64,000 nt of DNA from a bacterium (GTDB lineage: Bacteria > Joyebacterota > Joyebacteria > Joyebacterales > Joyebacteraceae): the NCBI GenBank assembly GCA_025774245.1, contig JALGWI010000003.1, positions 1 through 64,000 of the forward strand. Reading direction: 5' to 3'. Positions 54,985 through 62,632 of this stretch are shown one piece after another. How positions within the stretch are numbered: the stretch's first letter is position 1; each line of letters starts with the position of its first letter. The translations under genes and the position numbers were made by a program. The notes below the pieces were generated by a model. That model had not been told where the DNA came from, ran no database searches, and worked only from the letters and a program-made list of their open reading frames with translations.

Positions 54985-55013
54985 AACTTAGCATCCGCTC
55001 ATGAGAGGGTCAA
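54985..55013 (-). promoter_or_regulatory. Sigma-70-type promoter of the por operon
   Basis: On the minus strand TTGACC (55013-55008), a 17-base spacer, and TAAGTT (54990-54985). Transcription would start near 54978, about 54 bases before the porG ATG. The -10 is followed by the only AT-rich stretch of the gap. Same architecture as the promoters at 18017 and 59039. Confidence 0.7.
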
Positions 55014-55078
55014 GAAGAAAGGAAGCGCGGGAGAGCTGGGGTGCAGACCGTGGTCCGCGCGGGGAGTCGCGCGCCGGC

Positions 55079-55678
55079 TCAGAGCTCGCGCCGCTCCTCG
55101 AGGGCCGTCCCGAGTGTGAGCTCGTCGGCCAGCTCGAGGTCTCCGCCGACCGGGAGCCCGCTCGCGAGCTTCGTCACGCGCACTCCGGCGGGCGTCAGGA
55201 GCTTCGCGACGTAGAGGGAGGTCGCCTCCCCCTCCGCCGTGGGGTTCAGGGCGAGGATGATCTCCGAGAGGCCGCTTCCCCTGGCGCGATCGAGGAGCGC
55301 GTTCAGGCGGAGATCCTCGGGGCCCACGCCGTCGAGCGGCGAGAGGAGCCCGCCGAGCACGTGGTAGCGGCCGCGGAAGCGTCCGGTGCGCTCAAGCGCG
55401 AAAATGTCACTCCCGCGCTCGACGACGCACACGAGGCTCGCGTCGCGTCTGGCGTCGGTGCAGATGCTGCAGGGGTCGTCCTCGGTGAGCCCCCCGCAGA
55501 TCGAGCAGCTCTTCGTCCGCTCCCTGGCGTCGACGATCGCTCGGGCGAACTCGCGGCACTCCGCCTCCGACGAATCGATGAGCCTCAAGGCAATCCTCGT
55601 CGCCGACTTGCGGCCGATGCCCGGAAGCCGCGAAAAGAGGGCGATGAGCCTCTCGAGTGCGGGAGGAAGCGATGCCAC
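55079..55678 (-). CDS. recR: Recombination mediator protein RecR
   Basis: 199 residues. ALFSRLPGIGRKSATRIALR is the helix-hairpin-helix; CSICGGLTEDDPCSICTDAR holds the four zinc cysteines; VCVVERGSDIFALERTGRF and YHVLGGLLSPLDGVGPEDLR are the Toprim domain. It loads RecA onto SSB-coated gaps with RecO/RecF. It is the last of the dnaX-ybaB-recR set, 51 bases downstream of ybaB. Confidence 0.97.
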   Translation of the reverse strand: MASLPPALERLIALFSRLPGIGRKSATRIALRLIDSSEAECREFARAIVDARERTKSCSICGGLTEDDPCSICTDARRDASLVCVVERGSDIFALERTGRFRGRYHVLGGLLSPLDGVGPEDLRLNALLDRARGSGLSEIILALNPTAEGEATSLYVAKLLTPAGVRVTKLASGLPVGGDLELADELTLGTALEERREL

Positions 55679-55729
55679 GGTGGGGCTCTCCTCGGTCAGG
55701 GGTCAGCCTCGGTCAGAGGTTGCGCTCGG

Positions 55730-56044
55730 TCAGAGGTTGCCCAGAGGAGGGATCATGCCGGTGACCTTGGTCATCTCGCGGGCCGCGGTCTCGTCGGACT
55801 TCTGCTTCGCGTCGCGGAGGGCGGACAGGAGAAGGTCCTCGAGCATCTCGTTGTCGCCGCCCTCGAGCACCTCCGGGTCGATCGAGATCGAGATGACGTC
55901 GCGCTGACAGTTCATCTTGATCTTGATCGCGCCGCCGCCGGCGCTGCCTTCGACCTCCATCGTTGCGAGGCTCTCTCTCACGGCCTCGAGGCGCTTCTCG
56001 AGCTTCTGCGCCTCCTTCATCATCTTGTTGAGTCCCTTGCCCAT
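55730..56044 (-). CDS. ybaB: YbaB/EbfC family nucleoid-associated protein
   Basis: 104 residues. LNKMMKEAQKLEKRLEAVRE, VEGSAGGGAIKIKMNCQRDV and DNEMLEDLLLSALRDAKQKS match YbaB. It is a small dimeric DNA-binding protein. It sits 4 bases downstream of dnaX, an almost universal arrangement. Confidence 0.95.
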   Translation of the reverse strand: MGKGLNKMMKEAQKLEKRLEAVRESLATMEVEGSAGGGAIKIKMNCQRDVISISIDPEVLEGGDNEMLEDLLLSALRDAKQKSDETAAREMTKVTGMIPPLGNL

Positions 56045-56048
56045 GGGA

Positions 56049-57812
56049 TCAGCGCTCCTCTTTCTCCTGCGCGGTGATCTCGCCGTCGAAGATCTCGAGT
56101 ACCTTCCTCACGACTGGGTCCTGCGACACGTCCGTCCCCGCGGCCGGCGCAGCCCCCGGACGTCCACTCGGAGCGGGCCGCCCGCCCGTCGTGGGTGTCC
56201 CGCGTGCCGCCTCGGCGGGCGCCTGAGGGGGCACGCCGAAGGTGAAACCGAGCTTGACGGTGCCGCCGAAAATCTCGCTCGCTGCGCGCTCCATGAGCCG
56301 CATGTTGCCTCGGTCCCGGAGCTGGTCCTTGTGGAAACCGGATCCGTTGGGGACGAGGAGCTTCATCGTTCCCCCTTCGGCGCCGGACGGGACCGCCTCT
56401 CCCAGAAACGCCGCCAACGCGGGCTTCTCGGCCCTGATCCTCTCGAGCACGTCCGGCCAGCGGGCGACGTCGATCGATGAGGCGGCGGCCACAGGTGCTG
56501 GCTTCTGGGCCACGGCCACGGCCGGTTGGTTGGCTCCTCCGGAGGGCGCCGAAGCCGCGGACGTCTTCCTGCGCGCGGTCCCGGTCCCGCGGGCCGCGCC
56601 TCCTCCCCCGGACTCGGTTCCGGTGCCGCCCGCAGCGCCGCCGGTTCGCGCGCCTCCTCCCGCACCACCTCCCGCCGCGGGAGGGGCGTTCTCGATGGCC
56701 CGCACGACGTCCTCGATGTCGATCGCCCGCGCGAGCTTCGCCATGCGCAGAAGGGCGAGCTCCACGATGAGTCCCGGCTGCGTGCTCCACTTTGCCGCGG
56801 CCTGGGCGTCGACCCCGATCCGGATGAGCCGCAAGAGCTCGTCCTCCGTGAGGGCCGTCGATGCGCCCTCGTGCTTCTTGTAGTCCGCGATTCTCCCGAC
56901 GAGACGCTCGGGGGAAGGCGCCGCGGCGACGAGCAGCAGGTTCCTCAGGTGGTCGACGATTCCGTCGATCAGATCTCTGGGATCGAAGCCGGCGTCGAGG
57001 GCTCCCTCGAGCGCCCCGAGCGTCGCGCCGGTGTCGTGCTTCGCCACGGCGTCGCTCAGGGCGAAGAAGACGTCGATGTCCGGGATGCCGAGCACCGCCG
57101 CGACGTCGTCGACCGTGATCTCCTCCTTGCCGACGGAGATGAGCTGGTCCATGAGGCTCTCGGCGTCCCTCATGCTGCCGTCGGCCCTCGCCGCGACGAG
57201 CTTGATGGCGCCGTCGTCGATCTTGAACTTCTCCGCCTTCGAGATCTCCGTGAGGCGTCCCTCGATCTCCGGCGAGGAGATCCGGTGGAAGTCGAACCTC
57301 TGGCAGCGCGACGTGATCGTGTCCGGTATCTTCCCCGGCTCCGTCGTGGCGAGAATGAAGACGACGTGCGGCGGCGGCTCCTCGATCGTCTTGAGGAGCG
57401 CGTTGAAGGCCTCACGCGTCAGCATGTGCGCCTCGTCGATGATGTAGATCTTCATCCTTCCGGAGAGGGGCGCGTACTGCACGGTCTCCCTGATGCCGCG
57501 CGCGTCCTCGATCTTGCGATTCGAGGCGCCGTCGATCTCGATGACGTCGAGGCTCTTCCCGAGCGCGATCTCCCCGCACGACGAACACGTTCCACACGGC
57601 TCGTCGGTCGGGCCGTTCTCGCAGTTCAGGGCCTTGGCGAGGATCCTCGCGACGGTCGTCTTGCCGACGCCGCGGGGACCGGCGAACAGGTAGGCGTGTG
57701 CGATGCGGTCGGCCTTCACCGCGGCCGCGAGGGTCAGCACGACGTGCTTCTGCCCCACGACATCGGAGAACGACTCCGGCCGCCACTTTCTGGCGAGCAC
57801 GAGGTAGGACAT
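56049..57812 (-). CDS. dnaX: DNA polymerase III subunits gamma/tau
   Basis: The ATG at 57812 gives 587 residues starting MSYLVLARKWRPESFSDVVG. AHAYLFAGPRGVGKTTVARI is Walker A; CENGPTDEPCGTCSSCGEIA has the zinc cysteines; MKIYIIDEAHMLTREAFNAL is Walker B; LATTEPGKIPDTITSRCQRF and DGSMRDAESLMDQLI are sensor regions. After about 370 a Gly/Ala-rich spacer (AGGGAGGGARTGG and more) links to a tau-type C-domain (KPALAAFLGEAVPSGAEGGT). I saw no slippery A-rich site for gamma/tau frameshifting. It follows the SRP RNA gene. Confidence 0.95.
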   Translation of the reverse strand: MSYLVLARKWRPESFSDVVGQKHVVLTLAAAVKADRIAHAYLFAGPRGVGKTTVARILAKALNCENGPTDEPCGTCSSCGEIALGKSLDVIEIDGASNRKIEDARGIRETVQYAPLSGRMKIYIIDEAHMLTREAFNALLKTIEEPPPHVVFILATTEPGKIPDTITSRCQRFDFHRISSPEIEGRLTEISKAEKFKIDDGAIKLVAARADGSMRDAESLMDQLISVGKEEITVDDVAAVLGIPDIDVFFALSDAVAKHDTGATLGALEGALDAGFDPRDLIDGIVDHLRNLLLVAAAPSPERLVGRIADYKKHEGASTALTEDELLRLIRIGVDAQAAAKWSTQPGLIVELALLRMAKLARAIDIEDVVRAIENAPPAAGGGAGGGARTGGAAGGTGTESGGGGAARGTGTARRKTSAASAPSGGANQPAVAVAQKPAPVAAASSIDVARWPDVLERIRAEKPALAAFLGEAVPSGAEGGTMKLLVPNGSGFHKDQLRDRGNMRLMERAASEIFGGTVKLGFTFGVPPQAPAEAARGTPTTGGRPAPSGRPGAAPAAGTDVSQDPVVRKVLEIFDGEITAQEKEER

Positions 57813-57904
57813 GGCAGTCCTCGTTCGGAACGGGAGAGAAAGGACCCTCTGCTCTGGCACGCGTCCGCCTCGACCTCCGCACCCGGAGAGGACGAGGTCA
57901 GTTG

Positions 57905-58010
57905 GCTCCAGTCAAGCTCCCCCGCGGCACACCGAGGAACCAGCTTACGGCTGCTGCCTCCCGGCCCTGACCGGATTCACCGGGCTCGGTTGCGCGGGAC
58001 CTGACCTTCA
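57905..58010 (-). ncRNA. ffs: Small (4.5S-type) SRP RNA
   Basis: Minus strand. The conserved apical domain reads GAATCCGGTCAGGGCCGGGA followed by GGCAGCAGCCGTAAG, which is the Ffh-binding GGTCAGG...GCAGC core. The flanks pair: AGGTCA-GTCCCGCG-CCGAG at the 5' side with CTCGG-CGCGGGGGA-TTGACT at the 3' side (with G-U pairs). The length, about 105 bases, fits the Alu-less bacterial form. It sits between the tRNA genes and dnaX, a frequent arrangement. Ends are estimated to within a few bases. Confidence 0.93.
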
Positions 58011-58196
58011 ACGCTACTTCTCCGCGCTCCCTGCCGGACACAGGAGGCCTCGAGCAGATGTTCGACCCCGCTGTAGCGGATTGCGGGTCACAGGGCACCG
58101 CTAGTTCCCCGTCTAGCGCGCCAGAGCAGAAGGCCCTTCTGAGATCTCACGGCCCCGGGGCCGCCTCGAGTTCGATCGAGAGGCCCCGGGGAAAGC
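58011..58196. other. Intergenic region between the tRNA cluster and the SRP RNA
   Basis: Apart from the terminator-like hairpin at 58153-58191, it holds a palindrome AGAAGGCCCTTCT-like sequence at 58129-58141 and no coding frame. The SRP RNA promoter must lie here, but no convincing -35/-10 pair was recognised. Confidence 0.4.
58153..58191 (-). terminator. Strong hairpin downstream of the tRNA cluster
   Basis: Minus strand: CCCCGGGGCC pairs perfectly with GGCCCCGGGG, and the intervening segment forms a second CTCGA/TCGAG stem. It begins six bases after the tRNA-Ala CCA end. No T tract follows, so it may act as a processing or Rho-assisted terminator. Confidence 0.5.
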
Positions 58197-58272
58197 TGGT
58201 GGAGATGAGCGGGCTCGAACCGCCGGCCTCTGCCTTGCGAAGGCAGCGCTCTCCCAACTGAGCTACATCCCC
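58197..58272 (-). tRNA. tRNA-Ala (anticodon CGC)
   Basis: Minus strand: acceptor GGGGATG with CATCTCC (one G-U), D arm TAGCTCAGTTGGGAGAGC, anticodon arm CTGCC-TTCGCAA-GGCAG placing CGC at 34-36, T arm GGCGGTTCGAGCCCGCT, then A and an encoded CCA. It reads GCG alanine codons, frequent in this high-GC genome. Confidence 0.94.
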
Positions 58273-58301
58273 AGGCGGTATGGTTGTCAATACTGCGCAG
58301 C

Positions 58302-58392
<91 letters not shown>

Positions 58393-58403
58393 GGCGAGTG
58401 TCC

Positions 58404-58494
58404 TGGCGGTGGGGGTGGGATTCGAACCCACGGTACCCAGAGGGTACAACGGTTTTCGAGACCGTCACGATCGACCAGACTCCGTCACCCCACC
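58404..58494 (-). tRNA. tRNA-Ser (anticodon CGA)
   Basis: Minus strand: acceptor GGTGGGG/CCCCACC, anticodon arm ACGGT-CTCGAAA-ACCGT with CGA at 34-36, a long variable arm (GTACCCTCTGGGTAC) and T arm GTGGGTTCGAATCCCAC, then G and an encoded CCA. It begins 28 bases after the tadA stop codon. Confidence 0.95.
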
Positions 58495-58522
58495 GTGGTC
58501 TTCGTCCGCGTGCGCGATGGCC

Positions 58523-58963
58523 TCACCCGCCGTGCGTCCGGATCCTCCCGAAGAAGCCAGAGACGAGCGCAGAACACTCGTCGGCCCTGACGCCCGACGT
58601 GATGGCCACCCTGTGGTTCAGACGCGGGTCGTCGGCGATGTTCCCGAGCGACCCCGCGTATCCCGCCTTCGGGTCGTCGCATCCGTAGACGAGACGTTTC
58701 AGTCGCGCCTGGACGATGGCGCCCGCGCACATCGGACAAGGCTCCATCGTAACGTAGATCGTCCCGTCGGTCAAGCGCGGCACCCCGAGCGCGCGACACG
58801 CGGCTCCGACGGCGATGATCTCCGCGTGCGCGGTCGGATCGCAGAGCGCCTCGGTGCTGTTGTGACCGCGTCCCACCACCCGGCCGTCGACCACGACGAC
58901 GGCGCCGACGGGTACCTCGTCGACCTCGACGGCGCGCTTCGCCTCGTCGAGGGCCGCGCCCAT
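58523..58963 (-). CDS. tadA: tRNA-specific adenosine deaminase TadA
   Basis: 146 residues. MGAALDEAKRAVEVDEVPVG, then VVGRGHNSTEALCDPTAHAE (catalytic HAE) and TIYVTMEPCPMCAGAIVQAR (zinc PCxxC) followed by LVYGCDDPKAGYAGSLGNI. The enzyme converts A34 to inosine in tRNA-Arg(ACG). Just upstream of the ATG the frame continues as REEDERW, which resembles the normal TadA N-terminus (DExWM), but no ATG, GTG or TTG start is available there, so ATG 58963 is kept. Position before tRNA-Ser, ffs and dnaX is a classical neighbourhood. Confidence 0.94.
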   Translation of the reverse strand: MGAALDEAKRAVEVDEVPVGAVVVVDGRVVGRGHNSTEALCDPTAHAEIIAVGAACRALGVPRLTDGTIYVTMEPCPMCAGAIVQARLKRLVYGCDDPKAGYAGSLGNIADDPRLNHRVAITSGVRADECSALVSGFFGRIRTHGG

Positions 58964-59038
58964 CCACCGCTCGTCTTCTTCCCGGCTCCTCTTCGTCGTG
59001 ATCCTCCGTCGTGTGCGCCGGGGCCGCCGGCGACCTAC

Positions 59039-59067
59039 AACCTAGCAGCGGGCCTTCGGGCTGTCAA
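59039..59067 (-). promoter_or_regulatory. Sigma-70-type promoter for tadA and the tRNA cluster
   Basis: Minus strand TTGACA (59067-59062), 17-base spacer, TAGGTT (59044-59039). It would start transcription about 70 bases before the tadA ATG and may also serve the three tRNA genes immediately downstream. It lies within a sequence free of coding frames. Confidence 0.7.
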
Positions 59068-59193
59068 CCCGGGAGGCCGGTCCGTGAGTGCGGGCCGGGA
59101 ACGCGAAACCCCCGGCGGCGCGGGGCGCCTCCCGGGGGCGTGGGACTCTCGGACATCGGCTCCCGCGGCGCCCGGTTCGGGCACCGCGCGGGC

Positions 59194-60165
59194 TCAGTGG
59201 ACGCCCTCCTCGCCGTAGACCGCGACCCGGTTCTTGCCGGCCGCCTTCGCCTGGTAGAGGGCCTGGTCCGCGTGCTCCAGGAGTTCCCGCTTGCTCTCCG
59301 CCTGGGCCGGGAAGGTCGCGACGCCGACGCTGATCGTCAGGCGTCCGCCCGGAAGCGCCTCCTCGCCCTCGAAATCGGACTCGTCGATGAGGTTCCGGAC
59401 GCGCTCCGCCATCCTCCTCGCGGAGTCGGGCTTCACCTCCGGCACGATGACCGCGAACTCCTCCCCTCCGTACCGCGCGACGAAATCGCAGTTGCGGGAG
59501 GAGCGCTTGAGGAGCCGCGCGAGCCTGCGGAGAATGAGGTCGCCGGCCGGGTGCCCGTGGGTGTCGTTGTATCGCTTGAAGTCGTCGATGTCGATCATGA
59601 GCAGACTCACGACCCTGCCGTAGCGCTCCGCGCGCGAGACCTCGGTGTCGAGGAGCTGGTGGAAGAAGCGGTGGTTGTAGAGCTCGGTCAGGCCGTCCTT
59701 CCGCGAGAGTTCCTTGTAGAACTCGCCCTCGGCCGCCCGCTTCCGGAGCACGCGCGCCTCCAGAGCGTTCGAGACGATGATCCTGATCTGGTCGATGTTG
59801 AACGGCTTCGTGATGTAGTCCGACGCTCCGAGCTTCATCGACTCCACGGCCGTCTCCATCGAGGCGTACCCGGTCATCACAACCACGGCCACCTCGTACG
59901 GCAGCCGCTTCGCCGCGGCGACGACCCCGAGCCCGTCGAGCTCCGGCATGACGATGTCGGTGATGATGACGTCGTACTGGTCGACCTGCATCTTGTCGAC
60001 GGCCTCGCGGCCCGAGCACGCGAGATCGATCGAGTACCCTTCCTCGCCGAGCACCTCCTTGAGGAACTCGCGCATGATCTCCTCGTCGTCGACGATGAGA
60101 AGTCGCGCGACCTGGCGCTCCTCGGTCTCTTCGCTCTCGTGCTGGATGTGATCCGGCGTGATCAC
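59194..60165 (-). CDS. Response regulator with REC and GGDEF domains (diguanylate cyclase, PleD-like)
   Basis: 323 residues. REC domain, about 18-135: RLLIVDDEEIMREFLKEVLG, phospho-acceptor Asp in VIITDIVMPELDGLGV, VVVMTGYASMETAVESM and the Lys in ASDYITKPFNIDQIR. A short linker leads to a GGDEF domain (155-320): LTELYNHRFFHQLLDTE, IDIDDFKRYNDTHGHPAGDL and the active-site loop YGGEEFAVIVPE. The inhibitory I-site RNCD lies five residues before GGEEF. It should make c-di-GMP when phosphorylated by the kinase encoded immediately upstream (4-base GTGA overlap). Start is GTG at 60165. Confidence 0.93.
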   Translation of the reverse strand: MITPDHIQHESEETEERQVARLLIVDDEEIMREFLKEVLGEEGYSIDLACSGREAVDKMQVDQYDVIITDIVMPELDGLGVVAAAKRLPYEVAVVVMTGYASMETAVESMKLGASDYITKPFNIDQIRIIVSNALEARVLRKRAAEGEFYKELSRKDGLTELYNHRFFHQLLDTEVSRAERYGRVVSLLMIDIDDFKRYNDTHGHPAGDLILRRLARLLKRSSRNCDFVARYGGEEFAVIVPEVKPDSARRMAERVRNLIDESDFEGEEALPGGRLTISVGVATFPAQAESKRELLEHADQALYQAKAAGKNRVAVYGEEGVH

Positions 60166-62324
60166 TGCAGTCCTCCGGAAATGCCCACCTCGACGCTGGC
60201 TTCGGCCAGCGGCAGCCGCACGGTGAAGGTTGTGCCTTCGCCGACGCTGCTCTCCACCTCGATCTGTCCCTCGTGGTCCTTGATGATGCCGTAGCTCACG
60301 GAGAGCCCGAGGCCCGTTCCCTCACCGGTCTCGCGCGTGGTGAAGAAGGGCTCGAACACCCTCGGGAGATCGTCTTCGCCGATGCCGCATCCCGAGTCCT
60401 CGAACGCAACCTCGAGGGTCTCGACGCCGTCCTCGTCCGCGGTGCGGAGCGTCCGCACCGTGAGCGTGTCGTCGGCGACCATCGCGTCGCGCGCGTTCAT
60501 GATGATGTTCACGAAGACCTGCCTCAGCTGGTACGGGTCGCCCAGGACCGGAAGGCGCGAACTGTCGTAGTGCGTGTCGAGCCGGATGCCCCTTGTGGTG
60601 AGCTGCCTGCCCGTCACGCGTAGCGCCTCGCGCACCACGTCGTGGATGTCGATCTGGGAGTAGGCCGACTGCGAAGCCTGGGAGAACGTCAAGAGGCTCT
60701 GCACGATGCCCCGGCAGCGCTGCGAGGCCTTCTCGATCGAAGTCAGGTGCTTGATGAGCCGCTCCCACTCCTCGTCGGTCAGGTCCTGGCGGTCCATCTC
60801 GCGGACCTTCTCGAGCGTCAGCTGCGCGTAGCCGAGGATGCCGCCCAGGGGATTGTTGAGCTCGTGCGCAACGCCCGCGGCCATCTCGCCGACTGCCGCC
60901 AGCCGACCCGACTGCACGACCCTGGTCTGCATCTCCTGAAGCTCCTGCGTCCTGTCGGCGACACGCCCCTCCAGCTCGCTGTTCAGCCGCTCGAGCTCCG
61001 ACCTCATCTCCTCGAGCTCCCGCGTGCGCTCCTCGACCTTCTCCTCGAGCTCTCTGTTCCACTCCTCGGCACTCGAACGCGACTTCTCGGCGCCCTCGTA
61101 CATCTTCGCGTTGTCGATCGTGCGCGCCACCTGGTTCGCCAGCATCTGGAGGAGTTCCACCTGGGCGCGACCGAACGCGCGCGGCTCGGCGCTCTGGGCC
61201 GACAGCACGCCGATCAACCTCTCGCCCGACGTGAGCGGGATGCCGAGCCAGGTTCTCACGTACTCCCGTCGTCGCCGGGACTCCTCGAGTATCCAGTGGT
61301 CGAGCTTGCGTTCCTCGTCGCCTTCGGTGATGTCGTCGACGAGAAGCACCTCTCGCTTGCGGACCACCCACCCCGTGAGTGTGTCTCCAGGCTTGGTCTT
61401 CCGCGGCGGCAGGCGTCGGTCCCCGGCTCCCCGGACGCGGTACTCGATCTCCTCGCTCTCCTCGTCGTAGAGGCACACGGCGAGCATCGAGGTTGCGAAG
61501 AGCTCCTGCGTGCTCTCCTCGAGGTGATCGACGAGCTCATCGAGTTTGAGCGTGGACGACAGGAGCTGCCCCACGGCGTTGATGGCCTTGAGCTCGGAGA
61601 CGCGCTTCTCGAGCGACTCCTTCGTCTCCCAGAGTGTCTTCCCCGCGGCGCTCGACACAATGAGCACGACCGCGAGGAGCGGGAAGGTCGTCGAGTCGCC
61701 CGGCATGTAGGCCGCCGCCAGGAGCAGGGCGAGCGGCAGCATCGCGATCTCGACGATGACGCCGGTCCCGCCGATCCACCGCGTGTAGCTCCTCAGCGAA
61801 CGCCTCGGTTCCGCTCCGGAGACGGAGCGCACGATGACGCTCGTCGCGGCGAGCATCGCGAACATACCCACGAAGCGCGCGGCGTCCACGAACGTGACGC
61901 CGACCGATAGGAGCTTTCCTCCCGTGAGCACGTACGCGCAGCCCGCGGCGAAGACCGCGATCACCTGGACCCCGACCTCCCGGGCGAGCCGCTTCCGCCG
62001 GTGCCCGAAGCAGGCGAGTTCCACGGCGATCGTGCCGGCCGCGGTGACGATCAGCGCGACGTCCGTTCCGAAGAGCGCCACCGTGGCGATGAAGACCGCG
62101 GCGCTGAAGTTGACGTAGGTGTTCTTGCCGATCTGGAAGGCGAAGAGCCCGGTCGCCAGGGCGAGGGCGCTCATGATCCCGACGGCGCCCCAGTCGGTCC
62201 ATTCGATCCCGTAGACCGCGATCGCGAGAAGGAGGACCGCGCCGGCTGGCGCCATCCACCAGATGTCCCTGCGGACGGCCGGGACGAGCGTTTCCTTCTC
62301 GGGTATTGCGTCAGTGGTCTGCAT
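60162..62324 (-). CDS. Membrane sensor histidine kinase with GAF domain
   Basis: The ATG at 62324 gives 720 residues. Residues 20-230 contain about seven or eight TM helices (for example WGAVGIMSALALATGLFAFQ and VIVEIAMLPLALLLAAAYMP), resembling membrane-embedded MASE-type sensors. A GAF domain occupies about 245-410 (TSMLAVCLYDEESEEIEYRV, GWVVRKREVLLVDDI, WLGIPLTSGERLIGVLSAQS). A coiled coil follows (EEKVEERTRELEEMRSELER). The HisKA box is VGEMAAGVAHELNNPLGGIL, and the ATPase domain has FVNIIMNARDAM, FEDSGCGIGEDDLPRVFEPF and GTGLGLSVSYGIIKDHEGQI. It is transcribed from a near-consensus sigma-54 promoter. Confidence 0.93.
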   Translation of the reverse strand: MQTTDAIPEKETLVPAVRRDIWWMAPAGAVLLLAIAVYGIEWTDWGAVGIMSALALATGLFAFQIGKNTYVNFSAAVFIATVALFGTDVALIVTAAGTIAVELACFGHRRKRLAREVGVQVIAVFAAGCAYVLTGGKLLSVGVTFVDAARFVGMFAMLAATSVIVRSVSGAEPRRSLRSYTRWIGGTGVIVEIAMLPLALLLAAAYMPGDSTTFPLLAVVLIVSSAAGKTLWETKESLEKRVSELKAINAVGQLLSSTLKLDELVDHLEESTQELFATSMLAVCLYDEESEEIEYRVRGAGDRRLPPRKTKPGDTLTGWVVRKREVLLVDDITEGDEERKLDHWILEESRRRREYVRTWLGIPLTSGERLIGVLSAQSAEPRAFGRAQVELLQMLANQVARTIDNAKMYEGAEKSRSSAEEWNRELEEKVEERTRELEEMRSELERLNSELEGRVADRTQELQEMQTRVVQSGRLAAVGEMAAGVAHELNNPLGGILGYAQLTLEKVREMDRQDLTDEEWERLIKHLTSIEKASQRCRGIVQSLLTFSQASQSAYSQIDIHDVVREALRVTGRQLTTRGIRLDTHYDSSRLPVLGDPYQLRQVFVNIIMNARDAMVADDTLTVRTLRTADEDGVETLEVAFEDSGCGIGEDDLPRVFEPFFTTRETGEGTGLGLSVSYGIIKDHEGQIEVESSVGEGTTFTVRLPLAEASVEVGISGGLQ

Positions 62325-62458
62325 GCTGCAACCCCCCGGGCCGCGACGTCGGGCCTCACGGCCCCCCGCGGCTTCGACCCCTGGACACCAGGGCAGGCTC
62401 GACCGCGGCCCCGGAGCCCCTGCGGCGTCCGGGCAGCGATCTCGCACGCGCGGGATAA

Positions 62459-62475
62459 ATGCAAGTCACGTGCCA
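62459..62475 (-). promoter_or_regulatory. Sigma-54 (RpoN) promoter for the sensor-kinase/GGDEF operon
   Basis: Minus strand TGGCACG-TGAC-TTGCAT (62475-62459) matches TGGCACG-N4-TTGCW with correct spacing between GG and GC. The start would be about 62447, leaving a 120-base leader before the ATG at 62324. It is one of only two such matches noticed in intergenic sequence of this window; the other is at 26754. Confidence 0.75.
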
Positions 62476-62491
62476 CGATGAAAGATCCGTG

Positions 62492-62507
62492 TCGCACTGC
62501 GGTGCGA
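62492..62507. repeat. Dyad TCGCAC-N4-GTGCGA next to the sigma-54 promoter
   Basis: Perfect 6-bp arms with a four-base spacer, centred about 53 bases upstream of the predicted transcription start. The half-sites are identical to those of the two dyads at 26622-26660, upstream of the other sigma-54 promoter. Confidence 0.5.
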
Positions 62508-62576
62508 TATCGGGCAGATTCGACGCGATAGTGACACGGGCGAGGAGGAGGTCTCTCCCGGGCCGTGAAAGCCGGA

Positions 62577-62596
62577 GGGGCGCCGGGCGGCGCCCC
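62577..62596 (-). terminator. Terminator hairpin after the anti-sigma gene
   Basis: GGGGCGCC-GCCC-GGCGCCCC, a perfect 8-bp stem, starts 36 bases after the anti-sigma stop. On the minus strand the following bases are TCCGGCTTTCACGG, with only a short T run, so efficiency is uncertain. Confidence 0.6.
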
Positions 62597-62632
62597 TCTG
62601 AGTGTGTACCTGTGCCGGCACCCCGCCCCGCC

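Larger units (their letters stand above)
62325..62632. other. Intergenic region with a terminator and a sigma-54 promoter
   Basis: The gap holds the terminator of the sigma/anti-sigma pair near its right end and, for the kinase gene, the sigma-54 promoter and dyad. The remaining bases (about 62330-62455, the kinase leader) are GC-rich with no ORF having a ribosome-binding site. Confidence 0.6.

Noticed and set aside
56049-57812. Programmed frameshift in dnaX
   Set aside because: No A-rich slippery heptamer is visible; the Gly/Ala repeats are ordinary linker.
58278-58301. TTGACA between tRNA-Ala and tRNA-Ser as a promoter
   Set aside because: The matching -10 would fall inside tRNA-Ala and is not TA-rich.
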